Source of the DNA: Emmonsiellopsis sp. PD_33
Taxonomy: Eukaryota > Ascomycota > Eurotiomycetes > Onygenales > Ajellomycetaceae
Assembly (NCBI GenBank): GCA_032988165.1
Contig: JANTQF010000277.1
Location: 1-46,844, forward strand
Length of the DNA: 46,844 nt
Reading direction: 5' to 3'
Part shown: positions 11,497 to 23,091 of the stretch, in pieces
How positions within the stretch are numbered: position 1 is the first letter of the stretch
How the letters are laid out: the number at the start of each line of letters is the position of its first letter
Made by a program: the position numbers and the translations under genes
Notes under the pieces: model-generated
What the model was told of the DNA's origin: nothing
Databases searched by the model: none
The model's input: the letters and a program-made list of their open reading frames with translations, nothing else

Positions 11497-13074
11497 ATGG
11501 CCGCCGCTCAGCAGAGACTCTCCTCCATCCAGAACCATCTGAAATCCGGGGAAACAACGGGCAAGGCCGCCCTTCTGGCCAAAAACCCCGATGATATCGT
11601 AAGGCTCATTGAACCAACCTTCACACTGAGCGCTGGTAGCTAAACGAAATGTCCAGGTCATCACCCTCGCCGTCCGAACGGCACTCACCAAAGCCCGCAA
11701 GGGCGCCCTCAAAGATACGTCCATCGAGAACCTCCTAATTGCCCTGCTTACCGTACGACCACCTCCTCCCCAAGAAATACCTACCCCCCACCCACAGCCC
11801 CGCTCCTAATAACAATACCAGACCGTCCGTGAGAAATCCAACCTCGACCCCTCCCTCGTCGAAGATGTCTGTGTCGGCAACGTCCTTGCCCCCAGTGGCG
11901 CGTACTCCGCTCGCTCCGCTGTCCTCGCGGCCGGCTACCCCGTGACGGCCGCCGCCTCAGTCGCCAACCGCTTCTGCTCCTCCGGCCTGCTCGCGATCCA
12001 GAACATCGCCAATCAGATCCAAGCCGGCAGTATCGACATCGGCATCGGCGTTGGTGCAGAGAGCATGAGCACAAACCCCGACAAGGGACCATCGAGCTTT
12101 TCTGAATCTGTCCTCAAGCACCCCATCGCCAGCCAGAACACGATGCCTATGGGCCAAACGTCCGAGAATGTCGCGGGCCAGTTTAGCATTACCCGTGAGA
12201 AGATGGACGAGTTTGCGGCACGCTCGTACCAGCGGGCGGAGCAGGCGCAGAAGGCCGGATGGATCGCTGATGAGATCACGCCTATCAAGGTGAAGGTGAA
12301 GGATCCCAAGACTGGCGAGGTGAAGGAAGTTATCGCGGACAGAGACGATGGCGTCCGATACGGAACTACCGCCGAGGGCCTGAGCAAGATCCGCTCTGCC
12401 TTCCCCCAGTGGCAGCCATCCCGGACGACGGGAGGAAATGCGTCGCAAATCACCGATGGTGCCGCGGCCGTCCTGCTGATGAAGAGATCGCGCGCGCAGG
12501 AGCTGGGCCAGCCCATCATCGCCAAGTTCTGCGGCGCGACTGTTGCCGGTCTCGAGCCGCGGATTATGGGGATTGGACCTACGCTTGCCATTCCTAAGAT
12601 TATGAACAAGCTGGGCTTGCAGAAGGGGGATGTGGATGTTTTTGAGGTCAATGAGGCTTTTGCTTCGATGGTATGAAATGAAACCCTCCTCTTTTATTCA
12701 CATGTGGGATAGTGAGATTTGTTTTTCTTTCTATGTGCTAATAATTATTTTAGGGGGTGTACTGCGTCGAAAACCTCGGTCTCGACGTCGCCAAGGTTAA
12801 CCCGCGCGGTGGTGCCATTGCCATCGGTCACCCGCTCGGATGCACCGGTGCTCGCCAGATAGTGACTGCGCTCTCTGAGCTACGGAGACAGAATAAGCGC
12901 GTGGCTGTCACATCTATGTGTGTGGGAACTGTAAGTTTGGATCCCCATCATACTTACTATGCGTTGGTCCTTTTTTTGTGTGAACGGTCTCTCGCTGGAA
13001 AATGGAACTCTGGCTAATTTGTATTTCTGCTTTAGGGTATGGGAATGGCTGGTGTCGTGGTTTCAGAGCACTAA
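11497..13074 (+). CDS. POT1: Peroxisomal 3-ketoacyl-CoA thiolase
   Basis: Performs the last step of beta-oxidation, cleaving 3-ketoacyl-CoA with CoA to acetyl-CoA and a shortened acyl-CoA. Exons 11497-11598, 11657-11752, 11822-12670, 12754-12930 and 13036-13074 join to 420 aa. The N-terminus carries RLSSIQNHL, an exact PTS2 peroxisomal signal (R-L-x5-H-L). The acylated cysteine is in ANRFCSSGLLAIQ, the family block VFEVNEAFAS follows, the catalytic His is in GGAIAIGHPLGCTGARQ, and the C-terminal catalytic Cys is in VTSMCVGTGMGMAG. The last coding exon is only 39 bases. Length matches fungal Pot1. It is paired head to head with the acyl-CoA synthetase, as expected for co-regulated beta-oxidation genes. 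Confidence 0.96.
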
Positions 13075-13934
13075 GTAACCGTGCAGGTGGGTATATATAG
13101 ACACATTTGTTTGACTGTAACATGTATGGTAGATGCTTGTCGATAGAGGAACTGAAGACATCGTTCCTTGCATAGGAAATTGCAATTCGTAGGAATTGCC
13201 AATACATTATATGGGTATATTGTATATGGTTATGCCTATAGTAGTCACCTTCGGAAAAAAGGAAGCGGTTTGCCTTAGAAAGGGTCGTCCATCAAGCTCA
13301 TCACGGATACCATCAGTCAAATGATCGTCGTAGCGGGACCCGTTTTATATAGACGCCGCTTTCTTCAATGATCGCCGTAGATGTACCCACCATAGTCCTG
13401 TTTATCCCATCGGCCTCCTCAAACCATCTCTCTGCCGGAACCACGCAGCTGCTCCGAACCTAGAGAGCCATACCAAACACCCCAGAAACAAACGGGGTTT
13501 ATCAGATCAGATGTGCGGTTTCACTAGCTCATAGTCCTTCAAAGTCTTCCCAACCTTGGTTTCAATGCGTCGAAATTCCCACTTATTAAGCTAGCATACT
13601 TCGTGCAAGATTGGAAGAACTGGATCGATCGGGCGGTGTGACCTTTCGGGAAAGACTGACGAAAATAGCCTAACAGGCAGCTAATGTCCAATGCTTGTTG
13701 CCTTGCCATAGGGAAAGGAGTTCGACAATGTACGAGCAGCACTCTCCAAATCGGTGGATACAATGCTCCATGGATTTGATGTATTCGTCCCTACTAGCTG
13801 CCTTTGCAGCTATCCCTCGATTTTGCAAGGAAAGGGACGAGAAGGAGAGGCCGCGAAGTCCCCCGGTATGATATTGGAGGTTGAACGTCGTAGTCAGACA
13901 GTTTTCTTTCACTAACGTTTCTGCGTTGTATAGA
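13075..13934. other. Convergent spacer between the thiolase and GCP2
   Basis: 860 bp downstream of both neighbours. Minus-strand open frames at 13539-13763 and 13670-13912 are short and carry no motif I recognise. Without a credible splice link to GCP2, whose stop is clear at 13935, I treat the stretch as non-coding. Confidence 0.5.
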
Positions 13935-16836
13935 TCAGTCGTCCTTACAAACGGTGCTCAAGGCATGTGCAAGTTTTAGCAAAACGACGCTTTCTGTGGC
14001 AGCGAAATAATTCAAGCTAAATGGGAGACAGTCAGCATCGGTTAAATAGACCAACTAAATTCAGGGGAGATAGAGAACTACCTATCCATTAATATTCTCA
14101 AATGTCGATTAAAATGATCTTCGTATCTCTTTAGGGTATCCTCCAGTTTACCTAAGCGCGTGGGATCGTACGGTTTCGTGGCATCGGCACCAGGAACGGT
14201 TGACTTGGCGTTGGGGCCGGACATATCGGGATCTGCAGAGATAAGGCTTCGAGAGAGGGATGATGCCGTCCAAGACGCAAACATGGTGCAGCAAATCATC
14301 AGTTTCGAATGGATCTAAATGGAAAATGTAAGTTAATCCATGAACATCGAAAGGGCCATATAAAAACCGAACATACCTTAAGAAGTTTCCCCTGGGTTAA
14401 CATGCATTCCTTCAGACAGGTATCAAGGAAATCCACATGATCCTGCATCAGCTCATCCACTGTCCGATTGACCTGCTTCGTCCCGTTGACCATGACCTCC
14501 GTTCCTTCCGCATCGTGGCCATTCACGCGGTCCATTAGGTTTTGCCAATTGGGTTCAATAACTTCAGCCGTGCAAAAGTAAAGAAGTTGTTGTACAAAAA
14601 TAAGCATCCTGGCCCGCAAAGTCCAGGCTTTCCGTTTCCATAACTCTAGTTTCCGGTCAGATGATTTGTTTCTCCAGCTTTGAACTTTGAGGTGATCCTG
14701 CCACGAGGTCACAAGCAACGTTTCCAGATGGCGAAGGGAGAGAATATATCGAAAGATGAGCTGATATCGGAGGACAGTTTTTCGGCTAATGACAAGTGAT
14801 AGGGGAAATGGCACCATGTAGTCAAGCTCTAGGGCATCAAAGCCAATGATATCCTTTTCATCCTCTGTGACTTGCGGGGCCGGGGTTTGGTATCTCTCGA
14901 GCCCACCGTCAGGGTTATCTTGGTCAATACCGGAGACGCTGACAACACGCATGAGCCATTTGGTTAGACCTATATGATTCATGCGGACTTTGACGTCTTC
15001 CTTGAAAGGATCCTGTGCGGCGATCGAGCCCGGTTGTCGAAGAACGAGATCAAGAAGTGATTGTAATTTCCCTTCGTTGACATTCTTCGCGGGTTTCCGA
15101 AGTTCTGATGCGCCGAGCTCTAGGAAGTACGAAAAGAAATCAGAGCGGTCAAGGAAGAAGTAGTGTTTCAAAGAGCGGAATCGGGTTGTCAAGGAATTTT
15201 TGGTTAGAAGAAGGTTCAATAAGGATGCGTTTGCATATGCGTAGGCCGCATTCACGTTGTCGAGGAAGCGGGGATCGTCAAATGTTGTTGGTACGTCTCG
15301 AATTTCTTTACCAATATCGACGCCTCCACACTCACGAACGACATTGAGATACTTCCCGGCGAGCAGGACCTTATCCCGGACGGTGTCTAATTGTGGAGGC
15401 ACTTCACTGTCTCGGATGGTGTACCGTTTTTCCCAATACTCGTCAGTGTAGTCCTCCTCAAGTTTCTCTCGCTTGATGCCTTTCTGTTCCTTAACTAGGA
15501 ATTCCGCGTGTGGGTCTTTGATAGCACCCTGGTGTAGCCACTCGTTCAACATTGTCATATACGGGCGGCTTGCTTCGCGCAACAGGGTTTGGAGTAAAGT
15601 TCCGGTGGTTGGGTCACCAGAGAAGGTCGCAAGCCGCTGAGTTAATACCCCAAGGACGTTGCCGCCCTTGCAGAGCTTTTTGCTTGACATGCTTCCAGGG
15701 GCCAATTCCCCCCCTTCTCGTAGCTGTTCGAGGATATTTTCCACATCATCAAAATCGTCAATAGATTCATCCGCGTCCTGGACCAAAAGTGAGTTCTTCT
15801 TCAAAAGCTCCTGTCCAAGTGCGTACAGCTGTGCTAAGCTCTGGCTGGTAGGCATAATGTGAAGATGGAGGACATGTAATGTGAAGTTACGATTATTGAG
15901 CAGTTGGTTTTCTAGCTGCGCAATGAGGATAAGATAGTCCTTGAGGAGTTTGCGTATTGCCGCACAAAGCGCGTGGTTAACGGCACCAAATTCTGCTCTG
16001 CTTTGAACTTCTACAAAGGCTTCCATAGCGCTGTAATGCGTTGCCATTTTGAGCATGGAGAGAGTCAAGTCCTTTAAACTCGGTTCAAGGCCAGGCGCAA
16101 TTTGGAAAGATGGTCCGACCAACCGGTCTGCTTCCACGGAGGGATCATATGAGTTCACAAAATGAATGTATTGCCCTTCGTATCCCATGAAAACGAACAA
16201 AAGGTCTTCAAGTATTGCGGCCTCTTGCGCCTCCATACTTAGTTCCCGGAAGGGTCGCGCACGGAGCGATTGGGGAGCCAGTGACGACAGTGGAGGTACA
16301 GACACACGACATGCTAGAGGGGCTGTCGAATGGGAGATCAAGGTTGCTTGGGGTTCCCAGGGCACTATTAGAACCGGGGTTTATCAGTTTCAATCCTCAT
16401 GTACGAAATGTACGGCAAGCCTCAGATATCACCGACCTTCTGGCTGCTCCTTTTCCGGTTCCTTCTCTTTTGGCCTTGATCTCGTCATAGGAGTAGGCAC
16501 GTCAACTGGCGTAGGTTTCTTAACCCTTATCTTTTCCGGAGCCACGCTTGTTGGCTTTTTCGACCTGATCTGGACCTTCTCCCTGGTTGTAGTATGCGTT
16601 CGTTCGGTGCGCACTTCATTTGAAGTATTGTACTCTCTGCTCATTCGATTCGTCCCCGGAGTGCTTTCTCGCGAAGTAGGCACATTTTCATTATGCGCGG
16701 ATTGCTCATATCGCGAGGATTTGCCATTGCCCGCAACGCGACTTGAGGAAACGCGTTGGCGGGTGCCATTTGTATGGCTGGTTGCCCGCTCATGGAAAGA
16801 CGTGGGCTTGACGGTCGAGGGAGAGGAAGACGCCAT
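13935..16836 (-). CDS. GCP2: Gamma-tubulin complex component GCP2 (Spc97 family)
   Basis: Structural subunit of the gamma-tubulin small complex, which nucleates microtubules at the spindle pole body. Exons from the 5' end: 16836-16437, 16364-14377, 14314-14082, 14016-13935; they join to 900 aa. The first ~135 residues are low-complexity and basic. The GRIP1 region begins at MEAQEAAILEDLLFVFMGYE, followed by KLLKDYLILIAQLENQLL and PYMTMLNEWLHQG. The GRIP2 gamma-tubulin-binding part includes LLNLLLTKNSLTTRFRSLKH, YFFLDRSDFF and VINRKT-like VISRKTVLRYQLIFRYI. I chose the ATG at 16836 (MASSSPSTVK); an in-frame ATG at 17088 would add 84 residues but would nearly reach the neighbouring gene. The first donor is GTCGGT, a weak match. 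It starts 352 bp from PUP2 and diverges from it. Confidence 0.9.
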
Positions 16837-17188
16837 CGTCGTCGGGCATGGGAACAACCAGCGTTGGCGTAAAGAGAGAAAGCCTGTCCTCCTCTGGGTG
16901 TTTGTCGCGTTGTGTCGTCGTCGTGGTCGAAAGTTCGCGGCTTGGGGAGTTGTGGTATGTCTGTTTTGGGTTAGCGTGATCTCCAGGCACTTCCCGTTTG
17001 CGTAAGAGTGAGGGAGCTCCATGCGGCTCAAGAGCTTCATCTCCAACCTCACAACCATCGGCGGCAGACTGTCAACAGCAAAACTCACTGTCTAACTCGC
17101 TATTCCACCTGCAATATTCTACTCCTAGTCACAGTGCCTATCTAACCACCCCTCTCTTTCCCCGCCGTCCTCCCAATCCGCTTTCATC
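16837..17188. promoter_or_regulatory. Bidirectional promoter of GCP2 and PUP2
   Basis: 352 bp between divergent start codons. I looked for the yeast proteasome element GGTGGCAAA and did not see it. CT-rich stretches near 17120-17165 face PUP2. Confidence 0.5.
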
Positions 17189-18188
17189 ATGTTTATTGCG
17201 CGGTCTGAGTATGGTGAGCAGCTCCCCCAGCCCCGGCATGGCGGCTACATATTGACTGACTGCTCTTTACAGACCGTGGTATCAAGTAAGGCACCCGGAG
17301 GGGTTGGTAATTCCGTTCTAGAGCTCCATTCTGACCCCATTTTTCCAGTACCTTCTCCCCAGAGGGCCGCCTCTTCCAAGTCGAATACTCGCTCGAAGCT
17401 ATAAAGCTGGGCTCAACAGCAATCGGAGTACGTTCTCGGCCATGTACATCTACAAAACGTCGCCAGATGGCTAGTCTAACATCTCACCTTCTACCATATA
17501 GGTCGCAACCTCGGAAGGTGTCGTCTTGGGCGTCGAAAAGCGTGTAACATCCACCCTCCTCGAAACGTCATCTGTAGAGAAGATCGTCGAGATAGACCGA
17601 CATATCGGCTGTGCCATGTCTGGTCTGCAAGCAGATGCCCGATCTATGGTCGAGCATGCTCGTGTCGAGAGCCAGAACCACGCATTTAACTACTCAGAGC
17701 CATTGAGAGTTGAGAGCTGTACGCAGGCTATATGCGACCTAGCGCTCAGATTTGGTGAGGGCGCTGATGGGGAGGAGAGTGTGATGAGCAGGCCGTTTGG
17801 AGTGGCATTGCTGATTGCGGGATATGACGAGGATGGGCCACAACTGTATGGATATATTTCTAGGGGACGCGCCGCGGTGCTACACAAGTGAGGTATACTG
17901 ACGTGATATAGGTACCATGCTGAGCCGTCCGGCACCTTCTACCGATACGATGCTAAGGCCATTGGCTCTGGAAGTGAAGGAGCCCAGGCGGAGCTGCAGA
18001 CTGAATACCACCGATCCCTGACCCTAGCAGAGGCGGAAACCCTTGTCCTAAAGACACTAAAGCAGGTGATGGAGGAGAAACTAGATGCTAAGAATGTACA
18101 ACTCGCCAGTGTAACTAAGGAGAAGGGATTCCGGATTTATGGCGACGAGGAGATGGGCCGCGTGGTGTCGACTCTGGGAGGGAATTAA
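17189..18188 (+). CDS. PUP2: 20S proteasome subunit alpha type 5
   Basis: Alpha-ring subunit of the 20S core particle; it shapes the substrate gate and has no peptidase activity of its own. Exons 17189-17213, 17273-17285, 17349-17427, 17502-17845 and 17912-18188 join to 245 aa. The N-terminus MFIARSEYDRGINTFSPEGR continues into LFQVEYSLEAIKLGSTAIG, the standard alpha-subunit signature. VVLGVEKRVTSTLLE, SVEKIVEIDRHIGCAMSGL and GTFYRYDAKAIGSGSEGAQ follow, which are specific for alpha5. Exon 2 is a 13-base micro-exon, so naive gene calls will misread the start. The donor before exon 5 is GTATGG inside CTGTATGG; using it restores QLYHAEPSG. It converges with RRP8. Confidence 0.96.
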
Positions 18189-18354
18189 TCGTTGAGGTTT
18201 CAATGGTATTTTAGCGACTAAAGCCTAGTTTTCGACGACATAGTGAGGAGGTCTTATTTAGAATACAATGATGACTACTCTTGAAGCTTTGAATGTTGGA
18301 TGAATGAATGGATATCATGAACACAAACAAACATATTATGGCCGTATAAAAAAT

Positions 18355-19926
18355 CTATCTGGTTTTATATACACACGGTTTCAGCACCTTACTCTCCTCC
18401 TCAGGCGTCATTCCCTTATTCTTATCATCATTCTCAACAAACTTCTTCTTTCCAAACTTCCCATGCTGAGACGCACTGTTCGGATCAACAGCCCACTTCC
18501 CCTTCGTCGGATGTCCATGCTTGACAAACTCCATCTTAACAAACATCTTATTCGACTTATCCACAGACTCCTGCTTGAGAATGAACCCACGGGTCCGGAA
18601 CACTTCCACAAACGCAGAGATATCCGTCTCATCATCCGCATTGCTCGTAGCAACTTGATCTTCCGCGAAAATTTCATCATCCAGGGGTTCCTCATCCTCC
18701 TCATTATCCTTGCTCTTCTTCTTTTTCTTCGTCTTATCCTTCTTCCCACCAGCGCCCGCGCCTTCTGCCTTTTGTCCAATCTTGGTCCTTCGAGTCACCT
18801 TTCCAAACCGACTCTTAACCTCACTAACCCAGCACTCGCCTTTACCATCACCCCTAAGCACCCGCCACGCCTCCTCGACAAAGGATACCCAGTTGGTCCC
18901 CATCAAGCTGAGACAGAAAATCGTAACATCAACAGTCCCGTCCGCAACAGGCAGATTCGAAATATCCGCCTTCGTGATCAGCGGATCCGCCACATGGAGA
19001 TCAAAACTAAGCAACTTCAAATTCAACGTCTTTGCCATCGGCGTTAAAACCTTTGAAAGTTGCGCGTCTCCGCATCCCAAGTCCGCAATTGTGCAGAGTC
19101 CATGCGGCCGTCGAGGCAGGGGCTCAATAGCCATGGCTTTCCTCTGATTCTTGTCCGGCTTTCTATGCGTCTTTTGGTTGGGACGGGACGCACCCCGGGT
19201 CTTCACGGCGCTGATATATCCATCGACGGGGTTGGAGGGCCATGATTCTTGTACCTGTCGAGAAAAACCGGCGTGGTATTCTGCGAATAGCTCAGGGTTC
19301 GTGGTGAAGAGTTCTAGGGCCTGGCTGGACGGCGTGGTGTAGAGGGTTTGGTTGAGATGGCGGAAACGGGCAGAGAGCAGCTTCTGGCGCATGGATTGTT
19401 GGAGAGGGGTGAGAGACGTGGATGTCGCCGGGGGAGGGGGAGGTAGGGATTCTGCTACTACCGGTGGGTTCGCGGTAGTGGCATCTGTTTTCTGGGCGTT
19501 TGATTTGCGCTTCTGTTTCTTGTTCTTTTTGGACGCAGGCTGACCGTCCGCCGTGGGAGCTGGCGCAGCGGTATCTTTCGATCCCTCCGCATTGCCTCCC
19601 TTAACCCCTTCGGCTCCCTGTTCTCCACCAGCAGTGGCCATCTCTAGCTTCCTCTTCTTCTTCTGCTGCTCCTTTTTGGCCTTCGCCGCATTCTTCTTTG
19701 CCGAAGCCGGGGTCTCCCCTTCAATTACCCTCCTCCACATCTCATCCACATTAGCCTTAGTGATCTTCGCTTCATTGAGGTCCTTTTCATCATTTCTCTT
19801 CCGCTTCTTGGGGGGTTCAGCGTTCGGGCCGGTGGCATGCGCGGAGGGCTTTTGTTGTTTGAGTTTGTGCTCTGTTTGGAGTTTTATTTCCGTGTTCGAA
19901 ACGGACCATCCGGGAACCGCGAACAT
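18355..19926 (-). CDS. RRP8: Rrp8-type 25S rRNA adenine-N1 methyltransferase
   Basis: Nucleolar enzyme that makes m1A in helix 25.1 of large-subunit rRNA. It is one uninterrupted frame of 523 aa from the ATG at 19926 (MFAVPGWSVSNTEIKLQ); an upstream in-frame ATG at 19950 adds eight residues. The N-terminal ~170 residues are lysine/alanine-rich nuclear sequence. The Rrp8 domain begins near SMRQKLLSARFRHLNQTLYT and includes FHAGF-like YHAGFSRQVQESWP, the SAM loop ADLGCGDAQLSKVL, LLSFDLHVADPLITKADISN, and FCLSLMGTNWVSFVEEAWRV. A lysine-rich insertion (GKKDKTKKKKKS) lies between the catalytic core and the C-terminal FRTRGFILKQESVDKSNKMF. The architecture agrees with fungal Rrp8. Confidence 0.95.
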   Translation of the reverse strand: MFAVPGWSVSNTEIKLQTEHKLKQQKPSAHATGPNAEPPKKRKRNDEKDLNEAKITKANVDEMWRRVIEGETPASAKKNAAKAKKEQQKKKRKLEMATAGGEQGAEGVKGGNAEGSKDTAAPAPTADGQPASKKNKKQKRKSNAQKTDATTANPPVVAESLPPPPPATSTSLTPLQQSMRQKLLSARFRHLNQTLYTTPSSQALELFTTNPELFAEYHAGFSRQVQESWPSNPVDGYISAVKTRGASRPNQKTHRKPDKNQRKAMAIEPLPRRPHGLCTIADLGCGDAQLSKVLTPMAKTLNLKLLSFDLHVADPLITKADISNLPVADGTVDVTIFCLSLMGTNWVSFVEEAWRVLRGDGKGECWVSEVKSRFGKVTRRTKIGQKAEGAGAGGKKDKTKKKKKSKDNEEDEEPLDDEIFAEDQVATSNADDETDISAFVEVFRTRGFILKQESVDKSNKMFVKMEFVKHGHPTKGKWAVDPNSASQHGKFGKKKFVENDDKNKGMTPEEESKVLKPCVYKTR

Positions 19927-20165
19927 TGTGAGCTTCGGTGAGGTATCCACCAGCTATCTTGAGTCACGGTGAGGTGCGAGGACACGGGATATTTTGTTCT
20001 GCTCTGTTTGATATTTTTCCTCCACAGCTCAAATAATTTTTCCGCTAAGACGGAGCTGCGGTGGTAATTATTTCTTGGCGCTTAGTCATCGATATCAAAC
20101 TCAATTCTCCCTATTCCAACCAAAGCAGAAAACCTGACATCGAGCAAAGTTTCCATCATAACTGG

Positions 20166-21712
20166 ATGCGATGTTACGAAGAACGACAGAAGGCGCTTCC
20201 ATACAGCGATGCTCTTTTGGTACAGCAGTCAAATGCTGTGGCATGTTTGGATGATGACAAACTCTCTTTACTTGAAACACTCGGACAGAAGTTGCGGAAC
20301 AGTCCATAAGGCGATCAATGGCGCGAGAATTTACTATGCGATGAAGCCATTGAAGCCGCTAACTGACGGAGCCAAGGATGAGGAGTTGAAGGGAAGTCTT
20401 GCTAAGGAGATTGGCGTACTGTACTCTATGGATTGAAACATGTATGCTCATTCTTTCTTACATAGGTCCACAGATTTACTAATATCATGACAGGATCACA
20501 TTGTTTTTATGACCAAGGATAAATATCTGGAAGACTTGTCCGGTTTTTGCCTGGTGATGGAGTATATTTAGATGGGACCTCTCGAACAGCTTGGGGATTT
20601 TACTCCTCAAGATGTTACTTTGATGGCCTGTCAAATTCTGTCAGCCACAAATTACAATATACCTTCACACGGAGGGACACATTCATCGTGATATCAAGCC
20701 TGTTAATATCCTCGTCAAATCCATTGAGCCTTTTGTCTTTGTGCTTGCTGATTTCGGGTTTACTTGCCGAGATCATCGCAAAACGTCTGCTGGCACCCAG
20801 GTCTACGCTGCCCCTGAGATACATCTTCGCCAACAATATTGGACGGATGCGGTGGATATCCGGTCAATTGGTGTCGTCATTATTCAGTACACTGGTGGGC
20901 TTCCATTGCCTCCGACTCAATGGGATCATAACGCATGGCCTGAAGCTCTTGCTGCTGTTGTCCCAGCCCCTGGCCCATTTGGTGAAGCGTTGGGGCGATT
21001 GGCGCTGGCAATGTTGGATCATGACCCAGATGGCCGGCCCACCGCCCAATTCTGCCTCACCAAAGTAAAGATGATCCTGAAAGGCGGATGGACAGGTACA
21101 TCTCTCGGCAAGAGAGCACAGAATAAACACCCTATCACCCCATCGTCGCCTCTATTCGACGACATTAGCCCAGAAGACCTTCGAAGCTGGGTCTTACGTG
21201 ACAATGACAGGGAGCCTTCCACCGCAATCAATCTGACCAGAATATGTTGGGACCTTTCCTTGTCAAAGAATGAGATGAGGACCTATATAAAGAAAGAAGG
21301 TCACGCATTCTATGTCATTCATGCTAGTAAGAACCAGGGGCGGCACACATACAAAGGCACCTATGTTAGCATACCCTGTGCCATCGCCTTCGTGAGGAAG
21401 TGCCGACCTGAATTGAAAGAGGTTTTGAGCGATCTTGAGGATCTTAGATCCTCGAGCAAATTGCAATCACCAAACCAAGGGTTAACGGTGTCATCAGATG
21501 CCTCCCGTTTTGCAAGTTCGCCAAATCTCATTCGGCCGCTACAGGGAGGAAGTGACATGATGCTACCAAATGCCGATAATTTGGGGTTTTCACCCTCCAT
21601 CATGCTCCTGATGGATTCGAATCTAGAGCCTTTTGCTAGCGTGACAGAGGAAGAATGGGCAAATTTCATTGAAACTAAACAGTTTCCCGGTGCCCCTGGT
21701 GAAGGACATTAG
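20166..21712 (+). pseudogene. Broken protein-kinase gene with APSES/KilA-N-like C-terminal part
   Basis: Reading across frames gives a serine/threonine-kinase-like order: LSLLETLGQ then SCGTVHKAIN (glycine loop), YAMKPLKPL (VAIK lysine), HDHIVFMTK, FCLVMEYI, YLHTEGHIHRDIKP (catalytic loop), VLADFGFTCR (DFG) and GTQVYAAPE. A later segment, with HAFYVIHASKNQG and HTYKGTYVSIPCAIAFV, resembles APSES/KilA-N DNA-binding folds. Breaks seen directly: a frameshift near 20290 inside the glycine loop, a frameshift near 20430 before a relic intron (20442-20493), an in-frame TAG at 20579-20581, and a frameshift near 20657 before YLH. From about 20670 to the TAG ending at 21712 the frame is clean. Three shifts plus a stop argue against sequencing error. 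The left boundary (20166) is approximate. The APSES resemblance is inference. Confidence 0.75.
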
Positions 21713-23091
21713 ACAACAAATTAACTTGTCATTGGTGTGACTTTTAAATTATTTTACCTTTTATTTATTATGATGGATTCGGGGCCCCTTTAATAATCCT
21801 ACTAATGTACCCCTTACTGCCCCCCTCTTTTTCTTTTTTCTTTTCCTTTTGTTTTCCTTTAGTTTTCCTAGTCGCTTTCTCCGTCCCTCCATATGAACAA
21901 ACTCACCTTGTCTCTATCTCCGTTTCCTCGGCACAGACCTGCAACACATAACTAGGTGCTCGTCTGGGGTGATTAAGATTTGAATGCTTCCCACGTATGA
22001 ACAAGAACAGCAGGAACATCTTCTACGGGTACTACCCATCATCTATCTATTATGGTACATAGATGTAAGTGGAAACACAACAGACGAAATAGGTCATGGC
22101 TTGCATGTAATAGCAGTGATAACAAAGAGAGTAATCATTATATTTAATTAAAGCATGCATATGAATCCATTAAGTAGTAAACATAAAAATATAAAATACT
22201 CCAGTTACCTCATTTTCTTCCCAATCTTGCTCTCCCATTCTTCCGTCCTCTTAAACCTAATTAAATACATCTGATAATTCATCATGACTTGATACATCTT
22301 CTAACTATTCAGAATAGTAAGGTTCATACCACATTGCCCTATGATCCAGTAGTTATCCTGTGATTATCATAAACTGTGAATCTTTCACTAAGTTAACAGG
22401 ACTTAAAGCCTGGATGAGATTACCCTGCTGGCTAAAGATAAGATTATGACATTTCCTAATAGTCTTAGATAATAATGATGATGTATCCAAGTTATTATTT
22501 ACCAAGGTGTTGGAGTTCATTATCTTTTTAAGTATATATATAAAGGCATCATAACTCTGCAGGAAAGTTTATATAACTTTCCTACCAGGCTGAATTATAT
22601 CTAAACCAATATATACGTAAGTTCCTGCATGGAGTCCACACTATGTGACTGCCCTAGAATAATTTTAACGGCCACCTGTGGCAATATCTATGTATTTGGG
22701 ATCTATCAGACAGAGTATGGCATGCAATATAAAGGGCACAACTACTAGAATGCCAGTGGTAAGTTGTATTCTATTTAGAGGTTGATTTCTGATGAATCAT
22801 TCGATGAGAGTGTTCCTCTCAGACTATGAACTTAAGCAAGCAAAACCAGATACCAAGGGATATATTGCCAGGAAAACATTCGACTACAACCCGCCGAGGT
22901 TCACTTATTTGATGCAATGGTACTCCCTAACATATACACTTCAGAGGTACCCCGCTACTTCGAATACTAGAATGAATGTAAAAAGAGATGGACAAAAAAA
23001 AAGGAGGCACAAAAAACCACCAGAAGCAGACGCACAATTTCTACGATAACCCCAAGTTTAGCTGGCATACCGGGCCTTCTCGGTTCAAGAG
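21713..23091. other. AT-rich non-coding stretch
   Basis: About 1.4 kb, strikingly AT-rich from 21740 to 22760, with TATA-type dinucleotides and no coding structure. It contains a perfect 9-bp inverted repeat at 22561-22583. A TGTTGGAG start near 22508 resembles the edge of a copia-type LTR, but no matching second copy or target duplication is visible. Decayed, possibly RIP-affected repeat DNA is plausible; it is not shown. Confidence 0.5.
22561..22583. repeat. Short inverted repeat (9-bp arms)
   Basis: AGGAAAGTT and AACTTTCCT flank a 5-base TATAT centre. It lies in AT-rich DNA with no gene within 500 bp. Function unknown; it may be part of a decayed element. Confidence 0.8.
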
